Source: Vallitalea maricola (lineage in GTDB: Bacteria; Bacillota; Clostridia; Lachnospirales; Vallitaleaceae). Taken from it: a stretch of DNA of 64,000 nt. The notes below the pieces were generated by a model. That model had not been told where the DNA came from. It ran no database searches and was given only the letters and a program-made list of their open reading frames with translations. Shown here in pieces: positions 17,499 to 26,716 of this stretch. The position numbers and the translations under genes were made by a program. Position 1 is the stretch's first letter. Each line of letters starts with the position of its first letter. The DNA is taken from NCBI RefSeq assembly GCF_036985595.1, contig NZ_BTPU01000020.1, positions 62,001-126,000 of the forward strand, read 5' to 3'.

Positions 17499-17507
17499 GA
17501 GGTAGAA

Positions 17508-18455
17508 ATGAAAGGTATATTACTTTATAAAGTAAAAGAAAGTGAGCTAAATATCACTCATTATGAAACAAGAAGGTTTTTGGAAGAAGCTGCAAACTTA
17601 TGTATAGACCTAGATGTAATGAGTCCGGATCAATTTGAGTTATTTGTGAATAAAGAAGATGAATGTAGTATTTATGTAGATGGAGAACCTTTGGATTTAC
17701 CTGATTTTGTTATTCCTAGGATGGGTTCAGGAACTACTTATTTTGCTTTAGCATTAATAAGACAGTTTGAAAGGCTGAATATACCATGTATTAATTCAAG
17801 TGTAGGTATAGAGACTGTTAAGGATAAGTTGTTTTCTCAACAAATCCTTGCTCAAAAGAAATTGCCTGTACCAAAAACAATGCTAATGAAATTTCCTGTA
17901 GATGTTGACTTTGTAACCAAGCAGTTTGAATATCCCCTCGTAGTAAAAACCTTATCTGGGTCACTAGGCAAAGGTGTGTTTTTGATGGAGAATCGAAAAC
18001 AGCTTGAAGATTTATCTAGAATGATTGAGATTGCTAATCCAAATATGAATATTATCATTCAGGAAATGATAAAAGATAGCAAAGGGAAGGATTTAAGAGT
18101 ATTCGTTGTTGGAGGACGTGTTGTAGGTTGTATGCTGAGAAAAGCTAAAAAAAATGACTTTAGAGCTAATTATTCAGCAGGTGGAACGGTTGAAAGCTAT
18201 CCTTTATCACCGATTATTGAACGGATTGCTCTTGAAGCTTCAAAAATACTAGGTTTAGATATTGCTGGAGTTGATTTATTATTTGACGGAGAGAGTTTTA
18301 AAATATGTGAAGTGAATTCTTCTCCAATGTTTAAAGGCTTAGAGTCATGTACAGATGTAAATATCCCAAAAGTTATCTTTAAATATGCATACGATGAGCT
18401 GTATTTAACAGACCATGTTATATCAAAAAAATTAGAGGTTGTGGAGAAAATGTGA
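17508..18455 (+). CDS. RimK-like ATP-grasp ligase
   Basis: This 315-residue protein has the RimK/LysX arrangement: an N-terminal preATP-grasp domain (to about residue 100, ending INSSVGIETVKDKLFSQQIL), then PVPKTM, VVKTLSGSLGKGVFL (ATP-grasp lysine and glycine loop, residues 144-158), IIIQEMIKDSKGKDLRVFVV (adenine and ribose contacts), and IAGVDLLFDGESFKICEVNSSP (metal-binding Asp, Glu and Asn). Such enzymes join an amino group to a carboxylate via an acyl phosphate, for example adding glutamate to protein C-termini. The genes upstream supply carrier-like proteins and a peptide with a Glu-rich end, which are plausible substrates. Confidence 0.85.
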   Translation: MKGILLYKVKESELNITHYETRRFLEEAANLCIDLDVMSPDQFELFVNKEDECSIYVDGEPLDLPDFVIPRMGSGTTYFALALIRQFERLNIPCINSSVGIETVKDKLFSQQILAQKKLPVPKTMLMKFPVDVDFVTKQFEYPLVVKTLSGSLGKGVFLMENRKQLEDLSRMIEIANPNMNIIIQEMIKDSKGKDLRVFVVGGRVVGCMLRKAKKNDFRANYSAGGTVESYPLSPIIERIALEASKILGLDIAGVDLLFDGESFKICEVNSSPMFKGLESCTDVNIPKVIFKYAYDELYLTDHVISKKLEVVEKM

Positions 18456-18499
18456 CCATAAGGTTTGATGATTGTAGGTAATATTATGAAGGAGCCAAT

Positions 18500-19945
18500 A
18501 TGATTATAGAATTTGGAAAACCAGCAGTAAAGATTTTAGACAATACATTTAGTAGCGAACAACATTATTATAACAAGGTATTACATGCCCAAATGCATGA
18601 ATTGGTTAAATTTTTCTTTAACATGGATAGAGAAAGAGTTGCTGAAAGATTTTGTCATTTGAATCCAAGTGTAGATAAAGAAAAGTTATTACTTTGGTTA
18701 AAATATAAGCCTAAGTATATGCAATGGTCAGGTACAGATTTGTTTAATGTAACGACAGAAAAAGGAGTAAAAAGGATGGTTGTACTTGAAACGAATTCAT
18801 CACCATCTGGACAAAAGTCGATGCCCCTATTGAATGAAAATGAAGAGATGGGAGGCTACAAACGATTAATAGAACAATCTTTTTTACCTTTTGTTAGGTC
18901 TAGGCGCACGATACCTGGTGCTTTTGCGGTTGTATATGATAAGAATGAGATGGAAGCATCAGGTTATGCCATCACACTCGCCAATTTAGTCAATGAAGAT
19001 GTTTATTTAGTACCATTTTTTAATAATGATCCAAACCCTAGTGTACGTTTCGAAAATGAGATTATGCAAGTTAGGGATGAATTAGGAGAATGGCATGATA
19101 TAAAAGCAGCTTATCGTTATGTAACACAAAAACCATGGAATCGAATACCGGTAAAGACAAAAACATTAATTTATAATCCAATAATAGCATGCCTTGCTGG
19201 TGGACGTAACAAGAGAATGGCTTCGAAAGCTTATGAGCTTTTCAATTCAGAGCTGAAAGATGCTAATTTAAAAATAAGAAAACCTGAAACAATTAATGAT
19301 GTAAAATTTAATGAAATTCCCCTATGGGTTGATAGATTTAATGGACATGCGGTTATTAAAAATCCATACTCTAATGCGGGACAAGGCGTGTATACAATTA
19401 CTTCTGAAAGAGAACTGAAAAAGTTTATGGATGAAAGACATGACTATGATGATTTTATTGTACAAATGTTGATTGGTAATTATCATTGGTCAACCAATTC
19501 AACTGAAGGGAAGTATTATCATGTAGGGATGGTGCCTAATAAAAAAAATAATATTTATGTTGCTGACTTAAGATTTATGATTGCATCAACTGAAGACGGA
19601 TTTGTACCAGTAGCTATGTATGCTAGAAGAGCAGAGAAGCCACTTACGCAGAATCTAATGTCTTCAGAAGATTCGTGGGAAATGTTAGGAACGAATCTAT
19701 CAGTAAAGACTGCTGATGGATGGGATAGTGAAACAAGAAGATTAAAACTAATGGACACGAAGGATTTCAACCAGTTAGGTTTATCATTAGATAGTTTGGT
19801 GGAAGGTTTTATTCAATCCGTTTTATCAACAATTGCTATTGATAGAATGGCAGATCAATTAGTTGGAACCAAAAAAACAATGAAAAGAAAGCTATTTTCT
19901 GCAATAAATGGTGATCCAATACTTCTTAAAGAAATAATGAAATAA
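18500..19945 (+). CDS. Large ATP-grasp-like ligase, possibly circularly permuted
   Basis: This 481-residue protein is not matched confidently to a named family. An N-terminal VVLETNSSPSGQKSMP (residues about 93-108) resembles the metal-binding Glu/Asn segment of ATP-grasp enzymes. A central WVDRFNGHAVIKNPYSNAGQGVYTIT (residues about 275-300, key Lys and Gly loop) resembles the ATP-binding loop, followed by DDFIVQMLIG and VGMVPN...VADLRFMIA. The metal-site motif preceding the lysine/glycine loop suggests a permuted ATP-grasp fold. It is 44 bp after the RimK-like gene and ends at a terminator. A second peptide-bond or ester-forming step is inferred. Confidence 0.55.
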   Translation: MIIEFGKPAVKILDNTFSSEQHYYNKVLHAQMHELVKFFFNMDRERVAERFCHLNPSVDKEKLLLWLKYKPKYMQWSGTDLFNVTTEKGVKRMVVLETNSSPSGQKSMPLLNENEEMGGYKRLIEQSFLPFVRSRRTIPGAFAVVYDKNEMEASGYAITLANLVNEDVYLVPFFNNDPNPSVRFENEIMQVRDELGEWHDIKAAYRYVTQKPWNRIPVKTKTLIYNPIIACLAGGRNKRMASKAYELFNSELKDANLKIRKPETINDVKFNEIPLWVDRFNGHAVIKNPYSNAGQGVYTITSERELKKFMDERHDYDDFIVQMLIGNYHWSTNSTEGKYYHVGMVPNKKNNIYVADLRFMIASTEDGFVPVAMYARRAEKPLTQNLMSSEDSWEMLGTNLSVKTADGWDSETRRLKLMDTKDFNQLGLSLDSLVEGFIQSVLSTIAIDRMADQLVGTKKTMKRKLFSAINGDPILLKEIMK

Positions 19946-19958
19946 GTTTTAAATAGGG

Positions 19959-19994
19959 CAGGATTAGATTGTACCAATCGGATCCTGTTTTTTT
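19959..19994 (+). terminator. Intrinsic terminator of the ATP-grasp operon
   Basis: CAGGAT (19959-19964) pairs with ATCCTG and GATTG with CAATC around a short loop, followed by seven T. It lies 13 bp past the last stop codon. Confidence 0.9.
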
Positions 19995-20119
19995 GTTATA
20001 TAAGTAAAAAATGTACATCACTTAGCACTGAGTATAAAAGCTTTGCAAAGAAAATAGAGGAGGAGTTAAAAAAATTGAATAACATGTTAATTGTATATAA
20101 TGAAAAAGAAATTACTGAC

Positions 20120-20150
20120 TTGACTTTACCCTTAGGGCAAGGTGTAAGAT
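20120..20150 (+). promoter_or_regulatory. MerR-type promoter with 19-bp spacer
   Basis: TTGACT (20120-20125) and TAAGAT (20145-20150) are separated by 19 bp, too long for normal recognition. The spacer carries the dyad ACCCTT-AGGGC-AAGGT (20128-20143). This is the signature of promoters twisted open by MerR-family activators. The merR gene begins 40 bp downstream, so autoactivation is likely. Confidence 0.85.
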
Positions 20151-20190
20151 ATAGGTAAACATATAGGATATGCTGAAAGGAGGATAATCT

Positions 20191-21015
20191 ATGTTATCTA
20201 TTGGAGAGTTTTCAAATATATGTAAAGTATCTACAAAGACGCTTCGTTATTATGCAGAAATAGGGCTTATTCTACCTGCTGAGATTAATACTGAAAATGG
20301 TTATAGATATTATTCTGTAGAGCAATTAGAAACCATGTTATTTATCAACCGCCTAAAATCATACAATTTTTCTTTGGAGGAAATTAAAACAATCATCAAA
20401 GCGGAAGAATTACTGGACGAAAAACTTTACTTGGCACTTACCAAAAAGAAAAAAGAAATTGAGAAACAAGTACTGGAATCTAAAAGAAGTCTAGACCAAT
20501 TAAATAATGATATATCAAATTTGAAACAAGGCAAATCAATTATGTCATATCTGGAAAGTATTGATGTTCAACTTGTAGAAGTACCAAAGATGTATCTTCT
20601 ATCTTATCGAAAAATGGTTCATGAATATGAATTTGCTGAAGAATATGGTAATAATTTTGCTAAATTATTTAAGAAAATACAAGACGACAAATTAACAATA
20701 CTTGCTCCACCGATGGTACTTTTTCACAGTGCAGAATTTAGTCCATTTGGTTTAGATACTGAATTTGCTATTCCAATAAAAGAGTATGTTACAGGTACAA
20801 GAGATTTTCATCCGGGACTATGCTTAAAAACAGTGTTGTATGGTTCTTATTCAAACCTTTCTTCTATATATACTAAACAGCGTGAATGGGCAGAAAAGGA
20901 AGGATATGAATCTAACAATGCCCTTTATGAAGTATATGTAACCGACCCTTCTCAAGTTCAAAAAGAGAGTGAGCTTATAACTGAAATATATTATCCTGTA
21001 AAGAAGAAAGTGTGA
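20191..21015 (+). CDS. MerR-family regulator with GyrI-like effector domain
   Basis: The 274-residue protein begins with a MerR winged helix (IGEFSNICKVSTKTLRYYAE, IGLILPAE, GYRYYSVEQLETMLFI), followed by a dimerisation coiled coil (residues about 78-112). A C-terminal GyrI/BmrR-like ligand-binding domain runs from VQLVEVPKMYLLSYRK to the end (EVYVTDPSQVQKESELITEIYYPV). BmrR-type proteins bind amphipathic drugs and activate efflux or hydrolase genes. The serine hydrolase 74 bp downstream is the likely co-regulated target. Confidence 0.9.
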   Translation: MLSIGEFSNICKVSTKTLRYYAEIGLILPAEINTENGYRYYSVEQLETMLFINRLKSYNFSLEEIKTIIKAEELLDEKLYLALTKKKKEIEKQVLESKRSLDQLNNDISNLKQGKSIMSYLESIDVQLVEVPKMYLLSYRKMVHEYEFAEEYGNNFAKLFKKIQDDKLTILAPPMVLFHSAEFSPFGLDTEFAIPIKEYVTGTRDFHPGLCLKTVLYGSYSNLSSIYTKQREWAEKEGYESNNALYEVYVTDPSQVQKESELITEIYYPVKKKV

Positions 21016-21089
21016 AACTTTATATAGCATATGAAATAAGAAAAGATCAGTAAGCTAAAAAGACAGTAAATGATAAAGGAGAAAATTAT

Positions 21090-22073
21090 ATGAATCAAGA
21101 AAAAATAACAGAGTTGGAAAATAAAATAAATAATGATTATAGCAATATTACAGGTATGGTTGTATTGAAAAACGGTAAAACAGTATATGAAAATTACTTT
21201 AATGAATGTAATGATACTAGTCGAATTCATGTCTATTCAGTAACAAAAAGTATTATTTCCATATTGATAGGTATTGCAGTAGATAAAGGGTACATCAAAA
21301 GCATCAACCAGAAGGTATTAGATTTTTTTCCAGATTACATAGTTAAAAAAAGAGAAAAAACAATACAGAATATTACACTTAAGAATTTGCTGACAATGAC
21401 AGCTCCGTATAAGTATAAGGCGGTTGTACCCTACATAAAGTATTTTACCAGTGATGATTGGGTAAAATTTACACTTGATTTATTAGGGGGTAGGGGACAG
21501 ATAGGAGAATTTAAATACACTCCCCTCATAGGACCAGATATTTTATCAGGGATACTTGTAAAAGCAACTGGGCAATCTGTGTTAGATTTTGCAAGAGAAA
21601 ATTTATTCTCACCACTAGGAATTACTGTTGAGAGTAATGTGATTTTTCATAGTAAAGAGGAACAAATGGAATTTAATAAATCAAAAAATATCAGCGGATG
21701 GGTTGCTGACGGCGCTGGAGTAAATGCAGGAGGATGGGGGCTTACGCTTTCTCCTATAGATATGGCAAAAATAGGTCAATTATACTTAGATGGTGGAATG
21801 TGGAATGAAAAACAGATTGTATCCACAAACTGGATAGACGAGAGTATAAAGGAACATAGCCGATGGGGAAAAATCAATCTTGCGTATGGATATTTATGGT
21901 GGATTATCGATGAAAAAGAACATTCCTGTGCAGCTATAGGAGACGGAGGAAATGTGATTTATTTTAATGCAAAGAAAAAAATAGTAGTTTCTATTGCTGC
22001 CTTTTTTAGGCAAAATGTAAAAGATAGGATAGAATTTATAAAGGAATATGTTGAACCAATATTTGAAAATTAA
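21090..22073 (+). CDS. Serine hydrolase, class C beta-lactamase/esterase fold
   Basis: The 327 residues show the beta-lactamase-related fold: VYSVTKSIISILIGIA carries the S-x-x-K catalytic pair (SVTK, residues about 52-55). GWVADGAGVNAGGWGLTLSP and the C-terminal GYLWWIID and IGDGGNVIYF cover the typical active-site rim. The usual Tyr-x-Asn is less clear; Tyr-x-Tyr-Lys near residue 105 may replace it. No signal peptide is present, so a cytoplasmic esterase or peptidase role is more likely than antibiotic resistance. It shares an operon with the upstream merR gene. Confidence 0.85.
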   Translation: MNQEKITELENKINNDYSNITGMVVLKNGKTVYENYFNECNDTSRIHVYSVTKSIISILIGIAVDKGYIKSINQKVLDFFPDYIVKKREKTIQNITLKNLLTMTAPYKYKAVVPYIKYFTSDDWVKFTLDLLGGRGQIGEFKYTPLIGPDILSGILVKATGQSVLDFARENLFSPLGITVESNVIFHSKEEQMEFNKSKNISGWVADGAGVNAGGWGLTLSPIDMAKIGQLYLDGGMWNEKQIVSTNWIDESIKEHSRWGKINLAYGYLWWIIDEKEHSCAAIGDGGNVIYFNAKKKIVVSIAAFFRQNVKDRIEFIKEYVEPIFEN

Positions 22074-22208
22074 TATTTTTAATTAATATATATAATTCTT
22101 GACTATTAAAAAGTGCTATAATATAAATTAGAATTATAGTTAGTTTATGTATATATTCTAAAATGATAATATTTTATGTGATGATGTGGTTTAAGGGGGT
22201 TTTAATGT

Positions 22209-22736
22209 TTGAGATTGGTTAAATATATTTTTAAAAATAAGATTTCATCTATTGTAATAATTATTCTAAGTGCATTGTTAATAATATTAAGCTCAAAATA
22301 TTATAAGTTAAAAAGTTATGTTGATTCTAATATTGTAATTGAATCATGGGGTTTTGCAGTAAATAATTTTGGAATCATTGAGTTGTTAGAACAAGACAAT
22401 ATACAAGAAGATCGTGACAAAAAAATTCATAAGCTTTGTTTTGAAATGTATGATCAGTACAATGAAATATGTAGAGCATATGGAATGTCAGGTGTTTCAG
22501 GTGAAAAAAATACATTTGATAATAGATTAGTAGAAATACTGCATGATGATTTAAAGAACTTTAATTACTCAGAAATTGTAAAGATACACAAAATGATAGA
22601 GGAAGTATTGATAGAACATAAAGTATGCTATAAAGATTTAGAAAATTATATGAATACAAATGAAGTAGACTACAGTAGGTTGCTTGTTAAAGAATGGAAG
22701 GAAATAATAATTAAGTTGAATTCGTTAAGCTTCTAA
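22209..22736 (+). CDS. Hypothetical protein with one N-terminal membrane anchor
   Basis: The frame starts at TTG with AAGGGGG about 9 bp upstream, encoding 175 residues. Residues 11-29 (ISSIVIIILSALLIILSSK) are a membrane anchor preceded by positive charges, so the acidic helical remainder probably lies outside the membrane. Nothing in the sequence identifies its function. The surrounding region contains gene remnants. Confidence 0.55.
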   Translation: MRLVKYIFKNKISSIVIIILSALLIILSSKYYKLKSYVDSNIVIESWGFAVNNFGIIELLEQDNIQEDRDKKIHKLCFEMYDQYNEICRAYGMSGVSGEKNTFDNRLVEILHDDLKNFNYSEIVKIHKMIEEVLIEHKVCYKDLENYMNTNEVDYSRLLVKEWKEIIIKLNSLSF

Positions 22737-22782
22737 AGATGGTATTAATTCACTTTCTATAGAGTAAGTAACTAAGAGAAAA

Positions 22783-23156
22783 GTGCGTACTTGTATAGCT
22801 TTGCTAATATCAGGAGCAGGGATTCTACCAGTTGATATAATCGAGAAAAATGATGATTATAAAATAGTTATGACACAGGGGAAAATTATAATGCACTTTC
22901 CCAGTTGAGCGAAATCATAGAATGTAATGGATATTATGTTTTTACCCAAGATTCAAAAGATGAAAATATTTTGGTTGAAGGTAGAATGTTTGCCCCGGCA
23001 ATAGGAATAAATGAAGACCCAGTTACAGGGAATGCTAATGGACCTCTAGGGGCATACATTGTTCATCATAAACTTGTAAAGCATAACAAATCTTTATGTA
23101 CTTACTTTAGAAACCTATATAGGTTTCTTTTATTTATTGGAAAAACTAAAAAGTAG
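22783..23156 (+). pseudogene. PhzF-family isomerase remnant
   Basis: Two frames together give the middle and later part of a PhzF/YddE-type protein: GAGILPVDIIEKNDDYKIVM, then after a frameshift near 22900, EGRMFAPAIGINEDPVTGNA and GPLGAYIVHH. The start and the C-terminal third are missing, and the C-terminus diverges after HHKLVKHN. The EDPVTGNANG motif makes the family assignment secure. It is not functional. Confidence 0.85.
23109..23132 (+). terminator. Small terminator-like hairpin
   Basis: AGAAACCTA (23109-23117) and TAGGTTTCT (23120-23128) form a perfect short stem followed by TTTT. It lies at the end of the PhzF remnant and may have replaced its lost 3' end. Confidence 0.6.
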
Positions 23157-23393
23157 TAAGGAATGTATCTATAGTCACTACCATCAGCCGGTGTAAATTA
23201 GTTCAAGCTAGTGATGATTTTAATTTAGCCTTATGTTATAATAATTTAGGGTAATTTATGGAAAACAGAAGTTTGAATTTAAAACTACAGATTATTTGTA
23301 TTTTTATGTCTTTGAGAATAGGGCAATATAATTAATTAGCTTTTGTGATATAAAACAAATTAATATAAAATAATAGTAATAAGGAGGTAAATT

Positions 23394-24155
23394 ATGAGCG
23401 ATTGGTTTACCATTGAACAAATTGACAAAGATACTCATATCATTAGTGAGTATAAACACTGGGAAGAATCTCATGCGTATCTTCTAAATGGTGCAACTTA
23501 CAGTTTGCTAATTGATACCGGTCTTGGTATTATGAATATTTATAACGAAGTTGTTAAATTAACAGACAAACCTATAATAGCTGTTGCCACTCACGTACAT
23601 TGGGATCATATTGGAGGACATGAGTATTTTCCTGATTTTTATGTACACGAAAATGAGGTTAATTGGCTTGCAGGTGAGTTCCCATTAACGATGGAACAAA
23701 TAAAAGCCTTTGTTGTTGAGGACTGTAAGTTGCCAGAAAATTTTAATATTGATGATTACAGGTTCTTTCAAGGGACTGCTACAAGAGTTTTGAAGGATAA
23801 TGATATTATTAATCTTGGAGGACGTACTATACAAGTGCTGCACACACCAGGACATTCACCGGGTCATATGTGTTTTTATGAAAAAGAAAAGGAATATCTT
23901 TTTACTGGCGATTTGGTTTACAAAGGAACATTATTTGCTTATTTCCCATCAACTGATCCCGAAGCATATTTATTATCCATAGAGAGAGTTGCAAGTTTCC
24001 CAGTAAAAAGAGTGTTTCCTGCACACCATGATTTGAATATTAACCCTTCTATCCTTCAAGATATGAAGAAAGCTTTTACTGAACTAAAAGCCCATGACAA
24101 ACTACACCATGGAAGTGGTACTTTTAAATACAATAATTTTGCTATATGGTTATGA
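23394..24155 (+). CDS. MBL-fold metallo-hydrolase
   Basis: AAGGAGG precedes the ATG by 8 bp. The 253-residue protein carries the full metallo-beta-lactamase set: THVHWDHIGGH (residues about 65-75, HxHxDH), LHTPGHSPGHMCFY (next His ligand), FTGDLVYKG (bridging Asp) and FPAHHDLN (final His). Two metal ions are therefore expected. The substrate is unknown; glyoxalase II-like or lactonase activity is possible. It is transcribed alone. Confidence 0.9.
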   Translation: MSDWFTIEQIDKDTHIISEYKHWEESHAYLLNGATYSLLIDTGLGIMNIYNEVVKLTDKPIIAVATHVHWDHIGGHEYFPDFYVHENEVNWLAGEFPLTMEQIKAFVVEDCKLPENFNIDDYRFFQGTATRVLKDNDIINLGGRTIQVLHTPGHSPGHMCFYEKEKEYLFTGDLVYKGTLFAYFPSTDPEAYLLSIERVASFPVKRVFPAHHDLNINPSILQDMKKAFTELKAHDKLHHGSGTFKYNNFAIWL

Positions 24156-24593
24156 TTAACTATATTAATAAAAATAATAAAGAAAATTTAGAGGTGTTCA
24201 GATAAAAATCTTTCTGCTTCTGTTTTCATATAAATCAAAAATACAATTTAGTTAATTTGCTAATGGGCAAAAGCTATGAGACTATGCTCTTCATATTCAT
24301 TTAACAATAGTGAAAACCATACTCTAAGAAGGTGGTTTTCACCTATTTAGCATCCAATAATACTATGAGTGGCCTATATGGATGAGGGAATAAGTAAATA
24401 GAGCCAATAAAAAAATTATGGTTGACTGATTGTTTATACTGTATAATAAAAAAGTAAAATGAAATGAGTTACAAGTTTAATAAGAAAATAAATTTAATAA
24501 AAATTAGAAGTCTGGTTAATACCATTAATTAGCATATCAAGAATATATATAATAAACGACAATTAGAAGACTAAATGATGCATAGGAGGAAGT
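24156..24593. other. 438-bp intergenic region with one inverted repeat
   Basis: There is no supported gene. A perfect 10-bp inverted repeat (GTGAAAACCA at 24310-24319 and TGGTTTTCAC at 24333-24342) could be a factor-dependent terminator or protein site; no T run follows. The AT-rich 3' part probably holds the promoter for the RelA/SpoT-like gene. Confidence 0.5.
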
Positions 24594-26123
24594 ATGGAAT
24601 TAAAGCTATTTGGATTTATACATGATGTGACGAATTATTTAGAGAGTAAAGAAGATGATTTGGAAATAGCATCTAATGAAATAAAAATTTTTCTAAAAGA
24701 ATTATTAGAGGTAAGTACTGATGGTTACTTGAACATTAATAGAAGAGTGAAATCAGTTCCTAGTTTAAAAGAAAAGATTATCAGAAATAATTCTTATAAG
24801 GAATATGATTCTTCAGAAGAATTCATTTCCAATCTATCAGATTTAATAGGTATAAGAATAGAATGCAGATTCATTGAAGATGAATATAAAATATATGAAG
24901 TATTGAAGAGATGTTTTAGTATGTGCCACTCAGATGGATATTATTATAACTCACTTAATAATAATATTAGACTGGAACTAGATGGACCACAGCCTCAAAA
25001 ACAAAAAAATGGGTTTGAAATATATAGGATAGATGGAGTTTATGAATATGATGATGAATTGTTTAATTTTGAACTACAAATAAAATCCCTTGTTAATGTG
25101 TTTTGGGGTGAAATAGAACATAAGATAATATATAAAAACAATAATTACACCATATGGGACAGCTTTTTTAAAGATATTATGGGATCAATAAACGAAAATC
25201 TTTCCATGATAGATAAACAATTACATATTATTGATGATCAATTTAAACAACTAAATACAATCAGTCCATCAGTTAGAAAAAATCAAATTGAAACAACCCT
25301 GGCAAAAATGATTTATGATATTTTCTCAATAAAAATTAAGAATAGCATTGGTTTCATTGTAGATTTTAGAAAGTCATGTGATACGATAATGAAATATATT
25401 TTCAGGTCTAATCATGCAGAAAACTTGGACGACTATAATAAGACTTTAGTAAAAACATTTTCAAGGTTAAATGATATAAGTGAGAATGAGATTGATTTTA
25501 CACATGAGATAATATTTGAAAGAGAAGTAACATTCCAAGATGAATTCTCTAAGGTTATGGGAGAAACTATCATAGCTTCAATTAATAGTGATTTTCAATG
25601 GAATATTTTTTTTAGAATATTATTTGAAATAGAGCTTGGAAATAATGTAGAGGATTTTGAAACGTTTATCCAATTTATTAAGGAGCGATTTAGTAAAAAT
25701 CGAAGTCTATCAAAGTTATTTGTGTTATTTGAAGAGATGCAAGCTGAGGAAATGATAGAAAAATTAATGGAAACCATTGTATATGCTTTTAAAAAGATTG
25801 ATTCAATAAAATTCATTTATGATACAAGCATAGAGGAAATAAACCATACACTCCGCTATATAGTTGGACTAATATGTAAAAATATTCAAACATATGAAGA
25901 TTGGCTCGAGTATAAAGAAATATATCTGGAATATTTACAGGTGAAAATCTTATCTATATTTGACTACAAAATAGAAATAACAAAAGTGAAAAAATTTCTA
26001 GAAAAAGCAAAACATACATCAAGTATAATAGAAATTAGTGAAGATATCCTTGGGTATACCCATGAATTAGAGTCACTATCTGTGATAGAAGCAGATCAAG
26101 CTTTAAAACTTTTTAAGTTGTAA
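24594..26123 (+). CDS. RelA/SpoT-domain protein with long helical C-terminal extension
   Basis: Residues about 40-185 match the (p)ppGpp synthetase fold: INRRVKSVPSLKEKI (R-x-K-S), LSDLIGIRIECRF, KNGFEIYRIDG in place of the usual NGYxSxH acceptor loop, and FELQIKSLVNVFWGEIEHKI. The other conserved blocks are present, but the changed acceptor loop casts doubt on synthetase activity. The remaining 320 residues are helical and unlike the TGS/ACT regulatory domains of long RSH enzymes. No hydrolase HD domain is present. It stands alone and could be a sensor, an effector or a small-alarmone enzyme. Confidence 0.8.
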   Translation: MELKLFGFIHDVTNYLESKEDDLEIASNEIKIFLKELLEVSTDGYLNINRRVKSVPSLKEKIIRNNSYKEYDSSEEFISNLSDLIGIRIECRFIEDEYKIYEVLKRCFSMCHSDGYYYNSLNNNIRLELDGPQPQKQKNGFEIYRIDGVYEYDDELFNFELQIKSLVNVFWGEIEHKIIYKNNNYTIWDSFFKDIMGSINENLSMIDKQLHIIDDQFKQLNTISPSVRKNQIETTLAKMIYDIFSIKIKNSIGFIVDFRKSCDTIMKYIFRSNHAENLDDYNKTLVKTFSRLNDISENEIDFTHEIIFEREVTFQDEFSKVMGETIIASINSDFQWNIFFRILFEIELGNNVEDFETFIQFIKERFSKNRSLSKLFVLFEEMQAEEMIEKLMETIVYAFKKIDSIKFIYDTSIEEINHTLRYIVGLICKNIQTYEDWLEYKEIYLEYLQVKILSIFDYKIEITKVKKFLEKAKHTSSIIEISEDILGYTHELESLSVIEADQALKLFKL

Positions 26124-26204
26124 TTTTGCACTAAACATTACTAATGCGTTATAGCAACTTAAGGCTGGGATATAAAAAGGAATAATCTAGGAGGAGATAC
26201 TATT

Positions 26205-26606
26205 ATGAAACATACTGGATCATGTCTTTGTGGTGAAATTGTTTTTGAGATAGAGGGAGATTTTGAGAATTTCTATCTTTGTCATTGTGGGCTTTGTCGT
26301 AAAGATACTGGCTCTGCTCATGCTGCAAATCTGTTTTCTTCCACAGCTAAATTAAAATGGTTGTCAGGTAAAAATAAAGTAAAAACCTATCAATTCAAAT
26401 CAACTAGGCATATTAAGAGCTTCTGCCCTGATTGTGGATCGGCGCTTCCGAACATTCAGATGGATGGAACACTGTTAGTTGTTCCTGCTGGGTGTCTGGA
26501 CACTGAAGTACCCATTAGACCCCAAGGTCATATTTATATGGCAAGTAAGGCTAACTGGGACAATGATTTAGATAAAGTCCCTAGATTTGATCAAGTTCCA
26601 AAATAA
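26205..26606 (+). CDS. GFA-family zinc protein
   Basis: The 133-residue protein has the zinc-binding pattern of glutathione-dependent formaldehyde-activating-like proteins: GSCLCGEIVFEIEG, CHCGLCRKDTGSAHAAN and FCPDCGSALP. The cysteines bind structural and catalytic zinc. Most members outside the Gfa enzyme have no assigned reaction. The start has AGGAGG, and the gene is monocistronic. Confidence 0.9.
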   Translation: MKHTGSCLCGEIVFEIEGDFENFYLCHCGLCRKDTGSAHAANLFSSTAKLKWLSGKNKVKTYQFKSTRHIKSFCPDCGSALPNIQMDGTLLVVPAGCLDTEVPIRPQGHIYMASKANWDNDLDKVPRFDQVPK

Positions 26607-26716
26607 AATAAAACCTGACTATAAATAAAAGGAAAGCTAAATTATTTTCATTTGAATAAATCTTATCTTTTAAAATAATAATAATAATAGAAAATATATG
26701 AAGCGGGGTAATCTAC

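Noticed and set aside
20084..20157. Short ORF upstream of the merR gene (starting near ATG 20084, GGAGG upstream)
   Set aside because: It overlaps the MerR-type promoter elements and resembles nothing; the DNA is better explained as regulatory sequence.
21090..22073. Beta-lactamase resistance gene
   Set aside because: The SxxK fold is shared with esterases and peptidases, and there is no signal peptide, so resistance is not supported.
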